A stretch of 61,202 bases of DNA from Thermoplasmata archaeon (lineage in GTDB: Archaea; Thermoplasmatota; Thermoplasmata; RBG-16-68-12): NCBI GenBank assembly GCA_036395115.1, contig DASWDU010000007.1, positions 1 through 61,202 on the forward strand, written 5' to 3'. The notes under the pieces were generated by a model that was given only the letters and a program-made list of their open reading frames with translations, had not been told where the DNA came from and did no database searches. Shown piece by piece: positions 17,007-25,478 of this stretch. Each line of letters begins with the position of its first letter. Within the stretch, counting starts at the first letter, position 1. The position numbers were made by a program, and so were the translations under genes.

Positions 17007-18395
17007 TCACGCGGCGACTGGTGCCTCGATCGCGGCGCAGATCGCATCGAAATCCCCGAGGCCCGTGGCCTTCGGCGGCTTCGGCTTGAGATGATCGAGC
17101 ACGCCGCTCTGCGCGAGGCGGTTGACGGTCCACGCCGCGTACGCGGGCGCGCCCGTCGCCCCGGGCGAGTTGTAGTTCGTGATGTGGTACGAGTGCGGGC
17201 CCGTGATCTCGATCGCCTCCTTCACGAACGCCCCGTGGCGGTCGATGACCTGCGCCCGAACGCCCGCCGTGCCGGGCCGCGTCAGGTACTCCTCCTTCAG
17301 AGCCGGAAGGAACTCCCGCACCCGCTCCGCCATGACGCGCTTCGAGAGGGACGACGCCCACTCTTCCGAGGCGAGCGTCACGAAGTCCGGGTTCACGATG
17401 GCGCGGAGCTTGTTCCGGAAGGGCCGTTCGAAGAGTTTCGCGACGGCCTCCTTCGGGTCGTCGATCCAGCCGCGGTACGTGTAGGGCCCGGGCACGGGCA
17501 CCGCGTTCGGGCCGATCTCCCGTCGCCCGTCCGCTCGGACGATCCAGTGCGGGTCGAGGAACGGGAGCTCCGGGTGCCTCGGCACCGCGTAGATGTTCCG
17601 GCTCGAGAGCGAGTGCCATTCGGGGTCGACCTCCCAGTACTCTCCGCGGAAGTGGAGGTCCGCGTACTCTCGGCCGACGCCGAGCTTGTGCGCGATGTCG
17701 ATCGAGTTGCCTCCGGCGCAGTTGATCAGGAGGCGCGTGCGGATCGGCTCGGAGCTCCGGCCGACGCGCACGCGGATCCGGGAGCGCGGGTCCACGTACG
17801 TCCCGCTACCCCCGACGTCGGTGAGGCGCACCTCCAGGACGTCCCCTGCGACGTCGATCGAATCGACCTCGGCTTGGAGGAGGAATCGCGCGCCGGCCTG
17901 CTCGGCCTCGTCGCGCATCGCCTGCGTGAACGCGGCGTAGTCCACGCCGGTGTCGGTCTTGGACCAGATCGCGCCGTGGGAACGGACGTTCGGCTCGAGC
18001 CGCCGCACCTCGGCAGGGGAGAGGACCTCCAACTCGTCGTCGCCCATCCCGTTCGCGACGCCCCACTGTCGGTACGTCTCGAGTCGCGGGACCGCTTCCT
18101 CCCGCGTCGCGACCTCGAACGTCCCGATGGGCGTCCATGGGAGTCCGCGCTGGACCGCGTACGCCTTCCACATGCCGTAGGCGACTTGGGCGGACCGCGC
18201 GAACACCTTGCGCCCGACGGGGTCGAGATAGAACGGCCGATGCACGACGCCGGTGTTCCGCCGGGACGTATGCTGCGCGACCTGCGCTTCTTTCTCGAGG
18301 ACCGCGATGCGGCCGTCGTAGCGATGCGCAAGCCAATACGCGAACGACGTGCCGAGGATCCCGCCCCCGACAACCGTGACGTCCCACGGCTCCAT
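17007..18395 (-). CDS. FAD-dependent oxidoreductase, L-2-hydroxyglutarate oxidase-like
   Basis: 462 residues. The N-terminus is a Rossmann FAD-binding motif (VTVVGGGILGTSFAYWL) ending in VLEKE. The next segment (QHTSRRNTGVVHRPFYL) closely follows the LhgO pattern HQSGHNSGVIHAG, part of the DAO/glycerol-3-phosphate oxidase superfamily. Later features are LLINCAGG and a C-terminal NYNSPGATGAPAYA. It probably oxidises a 2-hydroxyacid or related small acid and passes electrons to quinone or oxygen. The gene is followed 30 bases downstream by an amino-acid permease on the same strand (the permease is upstream in transcription), so the two may form an operon. Confidence 0.75.
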   Translation of the reverse strand: MEPWDVTVVGGGILGTSFAYWLAHRYDGRIAVLEKEAQVAQHTSRRNTGVVHRPFYLDPVGRKVFARSAQVAYGMWKAYAVQRGLPWTPIGTFEVATREEAVPRLETYRQWGVANGMGDDELEVLSPAEVRRLEPNVRSHGAIWSKTDTGVDYAAFTQAMRDEAEQAGARFLLQAEVDSIDVAGDVLEVRLTDVGGSGTYVDPRSRIRVRVGRSSEPIRTRLLINCAGGNSIDIAHKLGVGREYADLHFRGEYWEVDPEWHSLSSRNIYAVPRHPELPFLDPHWIVRADGRREIGPNAVPVPGPYTYRGWIDDPKEAVAKLFERPFRNKLRAIVNPDFVTLASEEWASSLSKRVMAERVREFLPALKEEYLTRPGTAGVRAQVIDRHGAFVKEAIEITGPHSYHITNYNSPGATGAPAYAAWTVNRLAQSGVLDHLKPKPPKATGLGDFDAICAAIEAPVAA

Positions 18396-18426
18396 GGTCC
18401 GCTGAAGCGGAAGAAGCCCCGGGTTA

Positions 18427-19827
18427 TTATCCCTGCGTACGGACGCGGCGGAGCGTCGACCTCAGGGCGTGCAACGGGTACGCCAGGAACCTGGTCGCCT
18501 GGCGGAGCGCCCGCTTACGGATCTCATCGGCCGAGAGGAACGCCTCCTTCAAATCCGCGAGCTCCACCTTCGGGGCGAAGAACACATACACGGGGATCCC
18601 GGCCGCAAGGAGCGCGAGGGAGACGGCGATCTGGAACGGATCCACGAGTACGATGAGGAGGACCGAGAACGCCGCCCCGAGGAGGGGGACGACGATCTTT
18701 CCGCGCAGCTCCGAAGCGATTCTCGGATGCCGCTTCGCCAGGCGCATCGCCGAGACGCACGTGGCCAGGTACGCGACCGCGAGGAGGAACACGGACGCAT
18801 TGATCAACGCGGCCAATCCGCCGACGAGGCTCGCCACGTACGCCGCGGAGCAGAGGACGATCAGTCCGACGTACGGCGTGCGGAACCTCCCGTGCCGCCG
18901 GCTGAACTCCCTCGGCAGGAAGCCGTCCAAGGACATCGCGTACGCCAGACGCGAGGTCCCGATCGTGCCGGATTCGTCCGCGCCGGTGATCGAGAGCAAC
19001 GCGCCGACCCCGACCACGCCGATCGCACCGGCCGTGAGGATCCCCGGCGACGCGAAGACCGCGGCCGTCGCGTCGATCAAGGGGCTGCTCGATGTCGCGA
19101 GCGTGGCCTGAGGGACCGCGGCGACGACGACGAAGTTCGTGAGCAAGTAGAAGGCGGTGACGATGAGCATGCCGAACACGATGGCCTTCGGGATCGTCCG
19201 AGCGGGCCGCTCGATCTCGTCCGCGGGAAGCGTGGACTGCTCGAAGCCCGCGTACGCCCAGAAGATCAGGACGAGCGCCTGCCCGAACGCGCGGAGGTCG
19301 CCCGTGACGAAGGGCGTGAGGTTCGACGCGACCGTGTCGGGCCGGAGGCCGACGAAGACGAGCCCTCCGAGGATGATCAGCACGAGGGGACTGAGCTTCG
19401 CGATCGTGAGGAGGTCGTTGACCCGGCCCGCCATCTTGACCCCGACGATGTTCGTCCCGAGGACGATCGCGATGAACGCCGCCTTGAGCAGCGCACGTCC
19501 GAGATCGTCGATACCCGGCACGAGGGCGACGAAATACTGCGTGAAGGCGACCGGGAACACCGCGAGTGAGAACCATTCCGCCAGCAAGAGGCCCCAGCCC
19601 ACCATGAATCCAGGGAACGGTCCGGAGACGGCCTTGACGTAGGCGTAGGGCCCACCGACCTTCGGGAGGAACATGACGCAGTACGCGAACGAGAGCGCGA
19701 TGACGCCCGCCATGACGCCGGCGAGGACCCAGACGAGGAGGGACGCGGGACCGATCAGCCGCGCGCCGATCGCCGTGGCCACGTAGACGTCCGCGCCGAT
19801 GATGGCCCCGACGACGAGGTTCGTCAC
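18427..19827 (-). CDS. APC-family amino-acid permease
   Basis: 466 residues from GTG 19827, about 12 membrane helices. The first helix carries the family signature (LVVGAIIGADVYVATAIG), and further motifs (FLPKVGGPYAYVKAV; FWAYAGFEQSTLPADEIERP) place it with APC amino-acid/polyamine transporters. The homologous N-terminus (RLNTFDVTN) begins before GTG, and no ATG, GTG or TTG exists between the upstream in-frame stop (19917-19915) and 19827. An ACG at 19863, eight bases after GGGGAG and ~45 bases after a TATA-like GGATAAATCC, is a candidate start that would add 12 residues. It is upstream of and possibly co-transcribed with the FAD oxidoreductase. Confidence 0.85.
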   Translation of the reverse strand: MTNLVVGAIIGADVYVATAIGARLIGPASLLVWVLAGVMAGVIALSFAYCVMFLPKVGGPYAYVKAVSGPFPGFMVGWGLLLAEWFSLAVFPVAFTQYFVALVPGIDDLGRALLKAAFIAIVLGTNIVGVKMAGRVNDLLTIAKLSPLVLIILGGLVFVGLRPDTVASNLTPFVTGDLRAFGQALVLIFWAYAGFEQSTLPADEIERPARTIPKAIVFGMLIVTAFYLLTNFVVVAAVPQATLATSSSPLIDATAAVFASPGILTAGAIGVVGVGALLSITGADESGTIGTSRLAYAMSLDGFLPREFSRRHGRFRTPYVGLIVLCSAAYVASLVGGLAALINASVFLLAVAYLATCVSAMRLAKRHPRIASELRGKIVVPLLGAAFSVLLIVLVDPFQIAVSLALLAAGIPVYVFFAPKVELADLKEAFLSADEIRKRALRQATRFLAYPLHALRSTLRRVRTQG

Positions 19828-20005
19828 ATCGAACGTGTTCAGCCGTCGCGTCGTATCGCCCGTACGGACTGCTCCCCGGCAAGCCGCCCGAACATGCGGG
19901 ATGGGATTTATCCTCTATTCGACACGGCGCGAAGTGCCCGCGTTCCTTTTTCGGCCCCTCACGGGAAAAGCGGACCCGCCCGGAATCCGGGCGTCCTTCG
20001 GTGGC

Positions 20006-20443
20006 CTACCTTTGAGCGAAGATCTTCGCTGCGAACTCGCCGGTCTGCGTGTTGTACGTGCCCTCGAACCGGCCTTTCGCGGTATTCAGCCACTTGAGCC
20101 TTTCCGATGTCGTCTGGTATGTGACCTCCCCTTCCGCGTGGATCGACGTCGGGCTGAGTTGACGTCCCGTTCCGTTCGCTCGAATCATCACGACGTCCCC
20201 GTCGTCAATCTGGTCCAGCGCCCGAGTTTCGAACTCGTACGTCCCGTCGGGCTTGAAGACCGCATCGACGGTCTCCATGTGCGCCGCTTCGTACTGGCCC
20301 TTTACGGTCCCTTGAAAATTGTAGGAGATCTTCACGCCATCCGGCGTGAACTCCCCGATCGTCACGGACGTCGTCCTCTCATTCAGCTCCCCGAGAAACT
20401 CCTCTTCGGGCATCTCCGCCAAGAACTCCCCTCGGCCGCGCAT
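20006..20443 (-). CDS. Hypothetical beta-rich protein
   Basis: 145 residues, ATG 20443, no signal peptide. After ~30 N-terminal residues the sequence alternates in a pattern expected for an antiparallel beta barrel (VKISYNFQGTVKGQYEAA; TYEFETRALDQIDDGDVV; GRFEGTYNTQTGEFAAKIFA). This resembles lipocalin-like or DUF3224-type folds, but the match is not firm. It follows the Ldh2-type gene (20483-21565) by 40 bases on the same strand and may be transcribed with it. Confidence 0.6.
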   Translation of the reverse strand: MRGRGEFLAEMPEEEFLGELNERTTSVTIGEFTPDGVKISYNFQGTVKGQYEAAHMETVDAVFKPDGTYEFETRALDQIDDGDVVMIRANGTGRQLSPTSIHAEGEVTYQTTSERLKWLNTAKGRFEGTYNTQTGEFAAKIFAQR

Positions 20444-20482
20444 GGCGTGGCGCGGCTAATAGACCTTTCGGCAGGCCGGGAT

Positions 20483-21565
20483 TCACGCGGGCCACGGCAC
20501 GCCGAGGTCCGTCCCGATCTTCTTCAGGCTCTCGACGACTTTCGGATCCAGCGCGATGCCTTCCTCCCGGAACTTCTCCATGCGCGCGAAGCTTTTCTCG
20601 CCGTGCACGTAGATCCGGTCCTGGCCATGCGCCTTCGGGCTGTCTTTCAGCTCCTTCGCGAGGCGGTCCATATCCCGTCGGAATTCGTCGAGCGACCGGA
20701 ACGCGGCCGGGTCGAGGGCCATGAAGAAATGACCGACATCGGGCCGCTTCTCATCCGCGTAGACCTGCAAGCCCGTGGCCGCGCCGCTAAGCACGCCGCA
20801 CAAGACGTCGACCATGAGCGCGAGGCCGTACCCCTTGTGGCCGCCGAGGTCCTCGCCCTCCCCGCCGAGAGGCAGGAGGCCGCCGCCGAGTCGCTTCGCC
20901 AGGGCGTTCAGGACGCGGGCCGGGTCCGTCGAACTCCGGCCCGTCTCGTCGACCGCCCATCCGTGCGGGATCGGTTGCCCGAGGCGGTTGAACACTTCGA
21001 CCTTGCCACGCGGAACCGTGGAGGTCGCCATGTCGAGGACGAAGGCCTTCTCCTTCATTGCGGGTGCGGCGAGGCTGATCGGGTTCGTGCCCAGCACCGA
21101 GGTCCGCCCGAACGTCGGCACGACGAGCGGGCCCGCGTTCGTCATGCTCACGCCGATCAAGTTGTGCTCGAGGGCCATGAGCGCGTAGTATCCCGCGATG
21201 CCGTAGTGGTTCGAGTTGCGCACCGCGACGACGCCGACCGCGGTGTCTTTCGCCTTGCGAATGGCAAGGTCCATCCCCTTCTTGCCCACGACCTGCCCGA
21301 GGCTCTGGCCGCCGTCGAGGAGGGCGGTCGCCTTCGTCTCCTTGAGGATGCGGCTCTCGTCTCGAGGCTTCATGTAGCCGGCCTTCAGGCCGCCGACATA
21401 GCGGCCGAGCCGCGCGACTCCGTGCGAGTCGATCCCGCGCAGGTCTGCGAGGACGAGGACGTCGGTCGTGATGCGCGCGTCTTCCGGCGGCACACCGAGC
21501 TTCATCAAGACTTGCTCGCAGAATCCGCGAAGTGCCTTCTCCTGAATCGTGGACGTCTCGGCCAT
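20483..21565 (-). CDS. Malate/L-lactate dehydrogenase, Ldh2 family
   Basis: 360 residues from ATG 21565; the much longer open frame upstream is antisense to two real genes. Family motifs: DLRGIDSHGVARLGRYV (substrate/NAD region), NSNHYGIAGYYALMALE, LGTNPISLAAP and DMATSTVPRGKVE, ending with the GGHKGYGLALMVD nucleotide loop. Members are NAD(P)-dependent, unrelated to Rossmann lactate dehydrogenases, and reduce 2-oxoacids such as malate, sulfolactate, ureidoglycolate or 2,3-diketogulonate. Substrate cannot be fixed from sequence alone. It is transcribed divergently from the SDR/QueA pair. Confidence 0.88.
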   Translation of the reverse strand: MAETSTIQEKALRGFCEQVLMKLGVPPEDARITTDVLVLADLRGIDSHGVARLGRYVGGLKAGYMKPRDESRILKETKATALLDGGQSLGQVVGKKGMDLAIRKAKDTAVGVVAVRNSNHYGIAGYYALMALEHNLIGVSMTNAGPLVVPTFGRTSVLGTNPISLAAPAMKEKAFVLDMATSTVPRGKVEVFNRLGQPIPHGWAVDETGRSSTDPARVLNALAKRLGGGLLPLGGEGEDLGGHKGYGLALMVDVLCGVLSGAATGLQVYADEKRPDVGHFFMALDPAAFRSLDEFRRDMDRLAKELKDSPKAHGQDRIYVHGEKSFARMEKFREEGIALDPKVVESLKKIGTDLGVPWPA

Positions 21566-21746
21566 CGATCCCGTCCCGTCGGCGGACCGAAGAATCGTCG
21601 TGCGTATAAGCCTGCGGTTCGGATCATCCGGACATCCTCGCGCACGTGAGTGGCGCTCTTTCCGGATCGGCGCTGCCCGAACCTCCCGGTTTTGTAGATT
21701 TTGTATACATGAAGTTAGATAAATCGCGGACGGCCTTGCTGGGGTC

Positions 21747-22475
21747 ATGTCGAGCACGGATCGTGTCGCGCTCATCACCGGAGCGAGCCGCGGGCTCGGA
21801 TATACGCTCGCCGAGTTCCTCGCGCGCCAGCGGTGGACCCTGATCCTCACGGGCCGTGACGAAACCGCCCTCAGGAAGGCCGCGGAACAGTTGCGGGAAA
21901 CCGGCGCGACCTTGACGATCGTGCCCGGCGACGTCTCGGACGCGGCGCATCGACGCGAGCTCGCACGTGTGGCGGCTCGAGCCGGCCGCCTGGACCTCCT
22001 CGTCAACAACGCGTCCGAACTGGGTGCCTCCCCGCTCCCACACCTCCTGGACCATCCGCTTCCGGCCCTGCGGCGCGTCTTCGAAGTGAATGTGTTCGCG
22101 CCCCTCGCGCTGATCGGCGAATGCGTTCCGCTCCTCAAGGCGTCCAGAGGCCTCGTCGTGAACATCACCAGCGACGCCGGCCGCGCCGGGTATCCTGGGT
22201 GGGGCGGGTACGGCAGCAGCAAGGCCGCCCTCGAGCTCGTCACGAAGACGCTCGCGAACGAACTCCGGGAGGCGGGCGTGGGCGTCGTCGCGGTCGACCC
22301 GGGAGACCTGCGCACGAAGATGCACCAGGACGCGTTCCCGGGGCAAGACATCGGCGACCGGCCCCTGCCGGACGTCACGCTCCCGTTCTGGGCGTGGCTC
22401 GAGGGACAGGACCCGTCGCGGATCACGGGCCAGCGCTTCGAAGCGCAAGGCGCCCTCTGGGAGGTGGCCGCGTGA
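21747..22475 (+). CDS. Short-chain dehydrogenase/reductase
   Basis: 242 residues. Classical SDR: NAD(P) motif TGASRGLG (11-18), NNAS (~89-92), catalytic Ser in NITSDAG and Tyr-x-x-x-Lys as YGSSK (~153-157). The Arg at TGRDE after strand 2 suggests NADP(H). Its stop overlaps the GTG start of the QueA-family gene in GTGA, implying translational coupling and a shared pathway. Substrate unknown. Confidence 0.85.
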   Translation: MSSTDRVALITGASRGLGYTLAEFLARQRWTLILTGRDETALRKAAEQLRETGATLTIVPGDVSDAAHRRELARVAARAGRLDLLVNNASELGASPLPHLLDHPLPALRRVFEVNVFAPLALIGECVPLLKASRGLVVNITSDAGRAGYPGWGGYGSSKAALELVTKTLANELREAGVGVVAVDPGDLRTKMHQDAFPGQDIGDRPLPDVTLPFWAWLEGQDPSRITGQRFEAQGALWEVAA

Positions 22476-23506
22476 AGCGGCAGGAACTTGCGTTCGAGCA
22501 GCCCCGCGAGCTGTTCGCCGCCACGCCCGTCGAAGTCGACCGCGGCTCGCGGGACCAGGTTCGCCTCCTCGTCACGATTCCGGCGGGAGACGTCCACGCC
22601 CGGTTCGAAGACTTGCCCCGATTCCTGGGGACGGGGGACCTCCTCGTGGCCAACGAGAGCAAGACCTTGGCCGCGAGCCTCGAGGCCCGCGGGCCCTCCG
22701 GGACGTACACGCTCGACCTGAGCACCCGATACGCCGACCGCCTCTGGCTCGCCGAGCCGCGATGGGATCCGGCCCACCCGGGCCCGATGCCGATCCACCC
22801 CGGAGACGAGGCGCAGGTCGGCGAGGCGACGGTCCGCTATGTCGTGCCGTATCCCGGGATCCCGCGGCTCTGGTTCATCGACGCGGATCGGCCGTTGGAG
22901 CCGATCCTCGAGCGCGTGGGGGTGCCGATCCACTACGGCTACGTTGGGAAGCCGTGGCCTCTGGATGCGTACCAGAGCCTCTTCTCCCGTGTGCCGGGCA
23001 GCGCCGAGATGCCGTCCGCCGCGCGGCCGATCACCCCGAGGATCCAGCGGGCCTTGGCGGAGGCGGGCGTCCGGTTCGCGTCGGTCCTGTTGCATTCCGG
23101 GGTCAGCAGCCTGGAGATCGAGGCGGAGACCGTCGAGCAACAGGCGGTCTACCCGGAGCCGTTCCACGTCTCCGAGGCCACGGCGGACCTCGTCAACCGC
23201 ACGCGCGACGCCGGCCACCGCGTCGTCGCGATTGGCACCACCGTCGTGCGCGCGCTCGAGTCCGCGTGGACGCCGGACGGGCTCAGACCTCGGCACGGAT
23301 TCACGCGTCTCTTCGTGCATCCGGGAAACCCGGTCCGGTCCGTCGACGGCCTCCTCACCGGGTTCCACGATCCCGTCACGAGCCACGTCGCGATGCTCGC
23401 CGCGTTCATCGGGGTGCCGCGCGTCATGGAGGCGTATCGCGAAGCGATCGCGAACGGCTACCGATGGCACGAGTTCGGAGACAGCCACCTGATCCTGAGG
23501 AAGTGA
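22472..23506 (+). CDS. QueA-family S-adenosylmethionine:tRNA ribosyltransferase-isomerase-like protein
   Basis: 344 residues from GTG 22472, the normal length of QueA. Family features: GTGDLLVANESKTLAA (QueA: DxLVxNxTRV), ALAEAGVRFASVLLHSGVSS, VVAIGTTVVRALES, and a C-terminal LLTGFHDPVTSHVAML with AYREAIANGYRWHEFGDSHLI (QueA: YGDAMLI). Bacterial QueA transfers and isomerises the ribosyl group of SAM onto preQ1-tRNA during queuosine synthesis. Archaea normally make archaeosine instead, and no Tgt or QueG is in the window, so this copy may act on another substrate. Key positions deviate (EFGDSHLI instead of SYGDAMLI). Overlaps the SDR by 4 bases. Confidence 0.8.
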   Translation: MKRQELAFEQPRELFAATPVEVDRGSRDQVRLLVTIPAGDVHARFEDLPRFLGTGDLLVANESKTLAASLEARGPSGTYTLDLSTRYADRLWLAEPRWDPAHPGPMPIHPGDEAQVGEATVRYVVPYPGIPRLWFIDADRPLEPILERVGVPIHYGYVGKPWPLDAYQSLFSRVPGSAEMPSAARPITPRIQRALAEAGVRFASVLLHSGVSSLEIEAETVEQQAVYPEPFHVSEATADLVNRTRDAGHRVVAIGTTVVRALESAWTPDGLRPRHGFTRLFVHPGNPVRSVDGLLTGFHDPVTSHVAMLAAFIGVPRVMEAYREAIANGYRWHEFGDSHLILRK

Positions 23507-23573
23507 CGAGCCTCCCGACCCGAGCCGACGGGACGTCCGGGCATCGGAGATTCCGCTTCAGGTGCCGTTCTCT

Positions 23574-25232
23574 TCAACACAGGCGGATGTCCGCCGTCAC
23601 GTATCCTTGGGCTCCTTCGAGGCGGTGCCCGTAGCAGGCGCCCGTGGAATCCGCGTACGCGTAGACTTCGCTGTCCCAACCGGTGGCCACCTGGTTCCGG
23701 CCCGTGCTCAGGCTCCGCTTGAGGACCGCAGACGCCGCGGTCGCGTCCGTCAGGGAACTCGTGAACACGGTCTCCCCGTTCCACATCCTCGTGACCGTGC
23801 GGGCGAACGTCTGGTCCACCTCGGCCGGCAGCTGGAAGAACCCCTCCGAACCCGGCGGGATGATGAAGCCCGACGCCAGCGCGATCGGATACGAGTCGAC
23901 GAGGGTCGTGACGCCCACGTTGCCTGCGGCGTCCGTGACCGTCGTCGTGGTCGTGATCGACTCCGTCTGCTCGACGTTCTCGATGAAGTTGATCAGGTTC
24001 AGCACCTGGTGGCTCGCGAACGCGAAGTCCTGGTGGACCGTCGTCGAGACGCGCCCCGCGGACGTGTCGACGTAGCCCGCGATCGTCAGGGATCGGCTCG
24101 CGGCGAAATCGAACGTGGCCCCGTTCGTCCCCGTCGTCTGCGCGACGGTTTGGTCCGCATCCGCGACGACGTCGTGCGCCGTGAGCGCCCCCGACGTCTG
24201 GGCGAGGGACGGGTCCTGGTAGACGAGCAGGTTGCCGCCGAGCTGCCAGTAGAACCCGTTGTTCACGACCGTGAAGGCGAACGTGTGCGGGCTCCCGTTC
24301 GCGAGCGTCCCGATGAACGGCGTCAGCTCGACGACGTACGGAGCCTCGTCGTACGCGGCGACCGCGGCGATCGGCCTCCACAGGAACGGGTTCACCCCAC
24401 CCGTGAAGATGTACGGGAACGGCCACACGACGCCCGCGAGGGTCCCGTCGAGGGTGATCTGGATCTCCCGGAAGGCGCCGCCGCTACACAGGCCGTTCGC
24501 GGCCGCGTACTCGTCCGGCTCGGCGCCGTACCAGAACTCGTCGCACGAGTTCCCTTTCGCGAAGAGCTCGAGGACGACGCGGTCCGGATTGGTCGGCAAG
24601 GTGACCGCGGCCGCAGAAACCGGCGCGCGTCCCGGGTCGAAGATCCAATCGTTCGACAACCCGACGATCGTGTCCGGGTGGGCCGCCTCGGGCGAGTCGG
24701 GGCCGACCGCGTAGTAGGTCAACGTCGCGGTCACGTAGATGATCCCCGTGTAGATGTTGTTCACGACGTTCGGCAGGTGGAGCGCGTACGGCTGCGAGGA
24801 CGTGAAGACGGGCGCATACTCGCTCACATCCTTTTCGACGTGCCACGTGATGCCCGCGGGCGTCGGCTCCGGCGTCGTGCCGTAGTAGATCATCACGCCC
24901 CCGACCCAGAGTTCCGTCTCGCGGTCGAACTGGCGGCCCGCGACGCTCCCCGTGTAGTCGAGGACGACCATCGACCACGGCGCGGGACAGCCGGCGGGGG
25001 GCGTCAGTGTGCCGGTCGCCGGTGCGTCGTAACCGTTCGGGCCGAACGCGAAGTTTTCGGCGAGCGTGACCAGGCAGCTCGCGGTGGCGGGGCGGACGAG
25101 CGGCGGGAGCGCGGTGACCGGATTCTGGTAATTCGTCTCGGTCGCCGCGGCCCGAACGGAGCTTGTGACCAAGGCCATCAATCCCAGGGTCGTAATCACC
25201 AGGCCGACCAGGAGGCGTTGTCGGAACCTCAT
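23574..25232 (-). CDS. Secreted PNGase A-like glycoamidase
   Basis: 552 residues from ATG 25232, chosen over GTG 25250 because a TATA-like GTAAATAG lies at ~25263-25271. Signal peptide 1-30. The body matches peptide-N4-(N-acetylglucosaminyl)asparagine amidase A: DRVVLELFAKGNSCDEFWY (family: A.LE...SGH..DEFWY), FREIQITLDGTLAGVVWPF, IFTGGVNPFLWRPI and VVELTPFIGTLANGSPHTF. Known members, from plants, fungi and some bacteria, remove whole N-glycans from glycopeptides. A C-terminal beta-rich half (~370-540) lacks a membrane anchor. It should act outside the cell, either on foreign glycoproteins as food or on the archaeon's own surface glycans. Confidence 0.8.
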   Translation of the reverse strand: MRFRQRLLVGLVITTLGLMALVTSSVRAAATETNYQNPVTALPPLVRPATASCLVTLAENFAFGPNGYDAPATGTLTPPAGCPAPWSMVVLDYTGSVAGRQFDRETELWVGGVMIYYGTTPEPTPAGITWHVEKDVSEYAPVFTSSQPYALHLPNVVNNIYTGIIYVTATLTYYAVGPDSPEAAHPDTIVGLSNDWIFDPGRAPVSAAAVTLPTNPDRVVLELFAKGNSCDEFWYGAEPDEYAAANGLCSGGAFREIQITLDGTLAGVVWPFPYIFTGGVNPFLWRPIAAVAAYDEAPYVVELTPFIGTLANGSPHTFAFTVVNNGFYWQLGGNLLVYQDPSLAQTSGALTAHDVVADADQTVAQTTGTNGATFDFAASRSLTIAGYVDTSAGRVSTTVHQDFAFASHQVLNLINFIENVEQTESITTTTTVTDAAGNVGVTTLVDSYPIALASGFIIPPGSEGFFQLPAEVDQTFARTVTRMWNGETVFTSSLTDATAASAVLKRSLSTGRNQVATGWDSEVYAYADSTGACYGHRLEGAQGYVTADIRLC

Positions 25233-25250
25233 CTCCGATCCCGGCTCCAC

Positions 25251-25478
25251 GACGCCGGACCGCTATTTACGTCCCTCGTGTTCGTTTCGCGTGGAGACCT
25301 CCGCGCGACTGTGGCTGACTTCGACCCCGGCCCGATGCATGATTCGGCGGTTCGCCGCGAGACAGGCGTGCGGGGATTCGAGACCCCTCAATTCGGGTGG
25401 CCCTCAGGTCACCATTCATAGGGGTCTCCACCTCACGAATTCCGCAATCGCGGTCCAGGAAAGCGGCGCCGTCGGTCT
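25251..25478. other. Intergenic region
   Basis: About 230 bases between the PNGase A-like gene promoter and the end of the YVTN propeller gene. It holds the TATA-like box for the former (~25263-25271) and no convincing gene or RNA. Confidence 0.4.

Noticed and set aside
21566-23488. N-terminal extension of the Ldh2-type dehydrogenase
   Set aside because: The extension is antisense to the SDR and QueA-family genes; family homology begins at ATG 21565.
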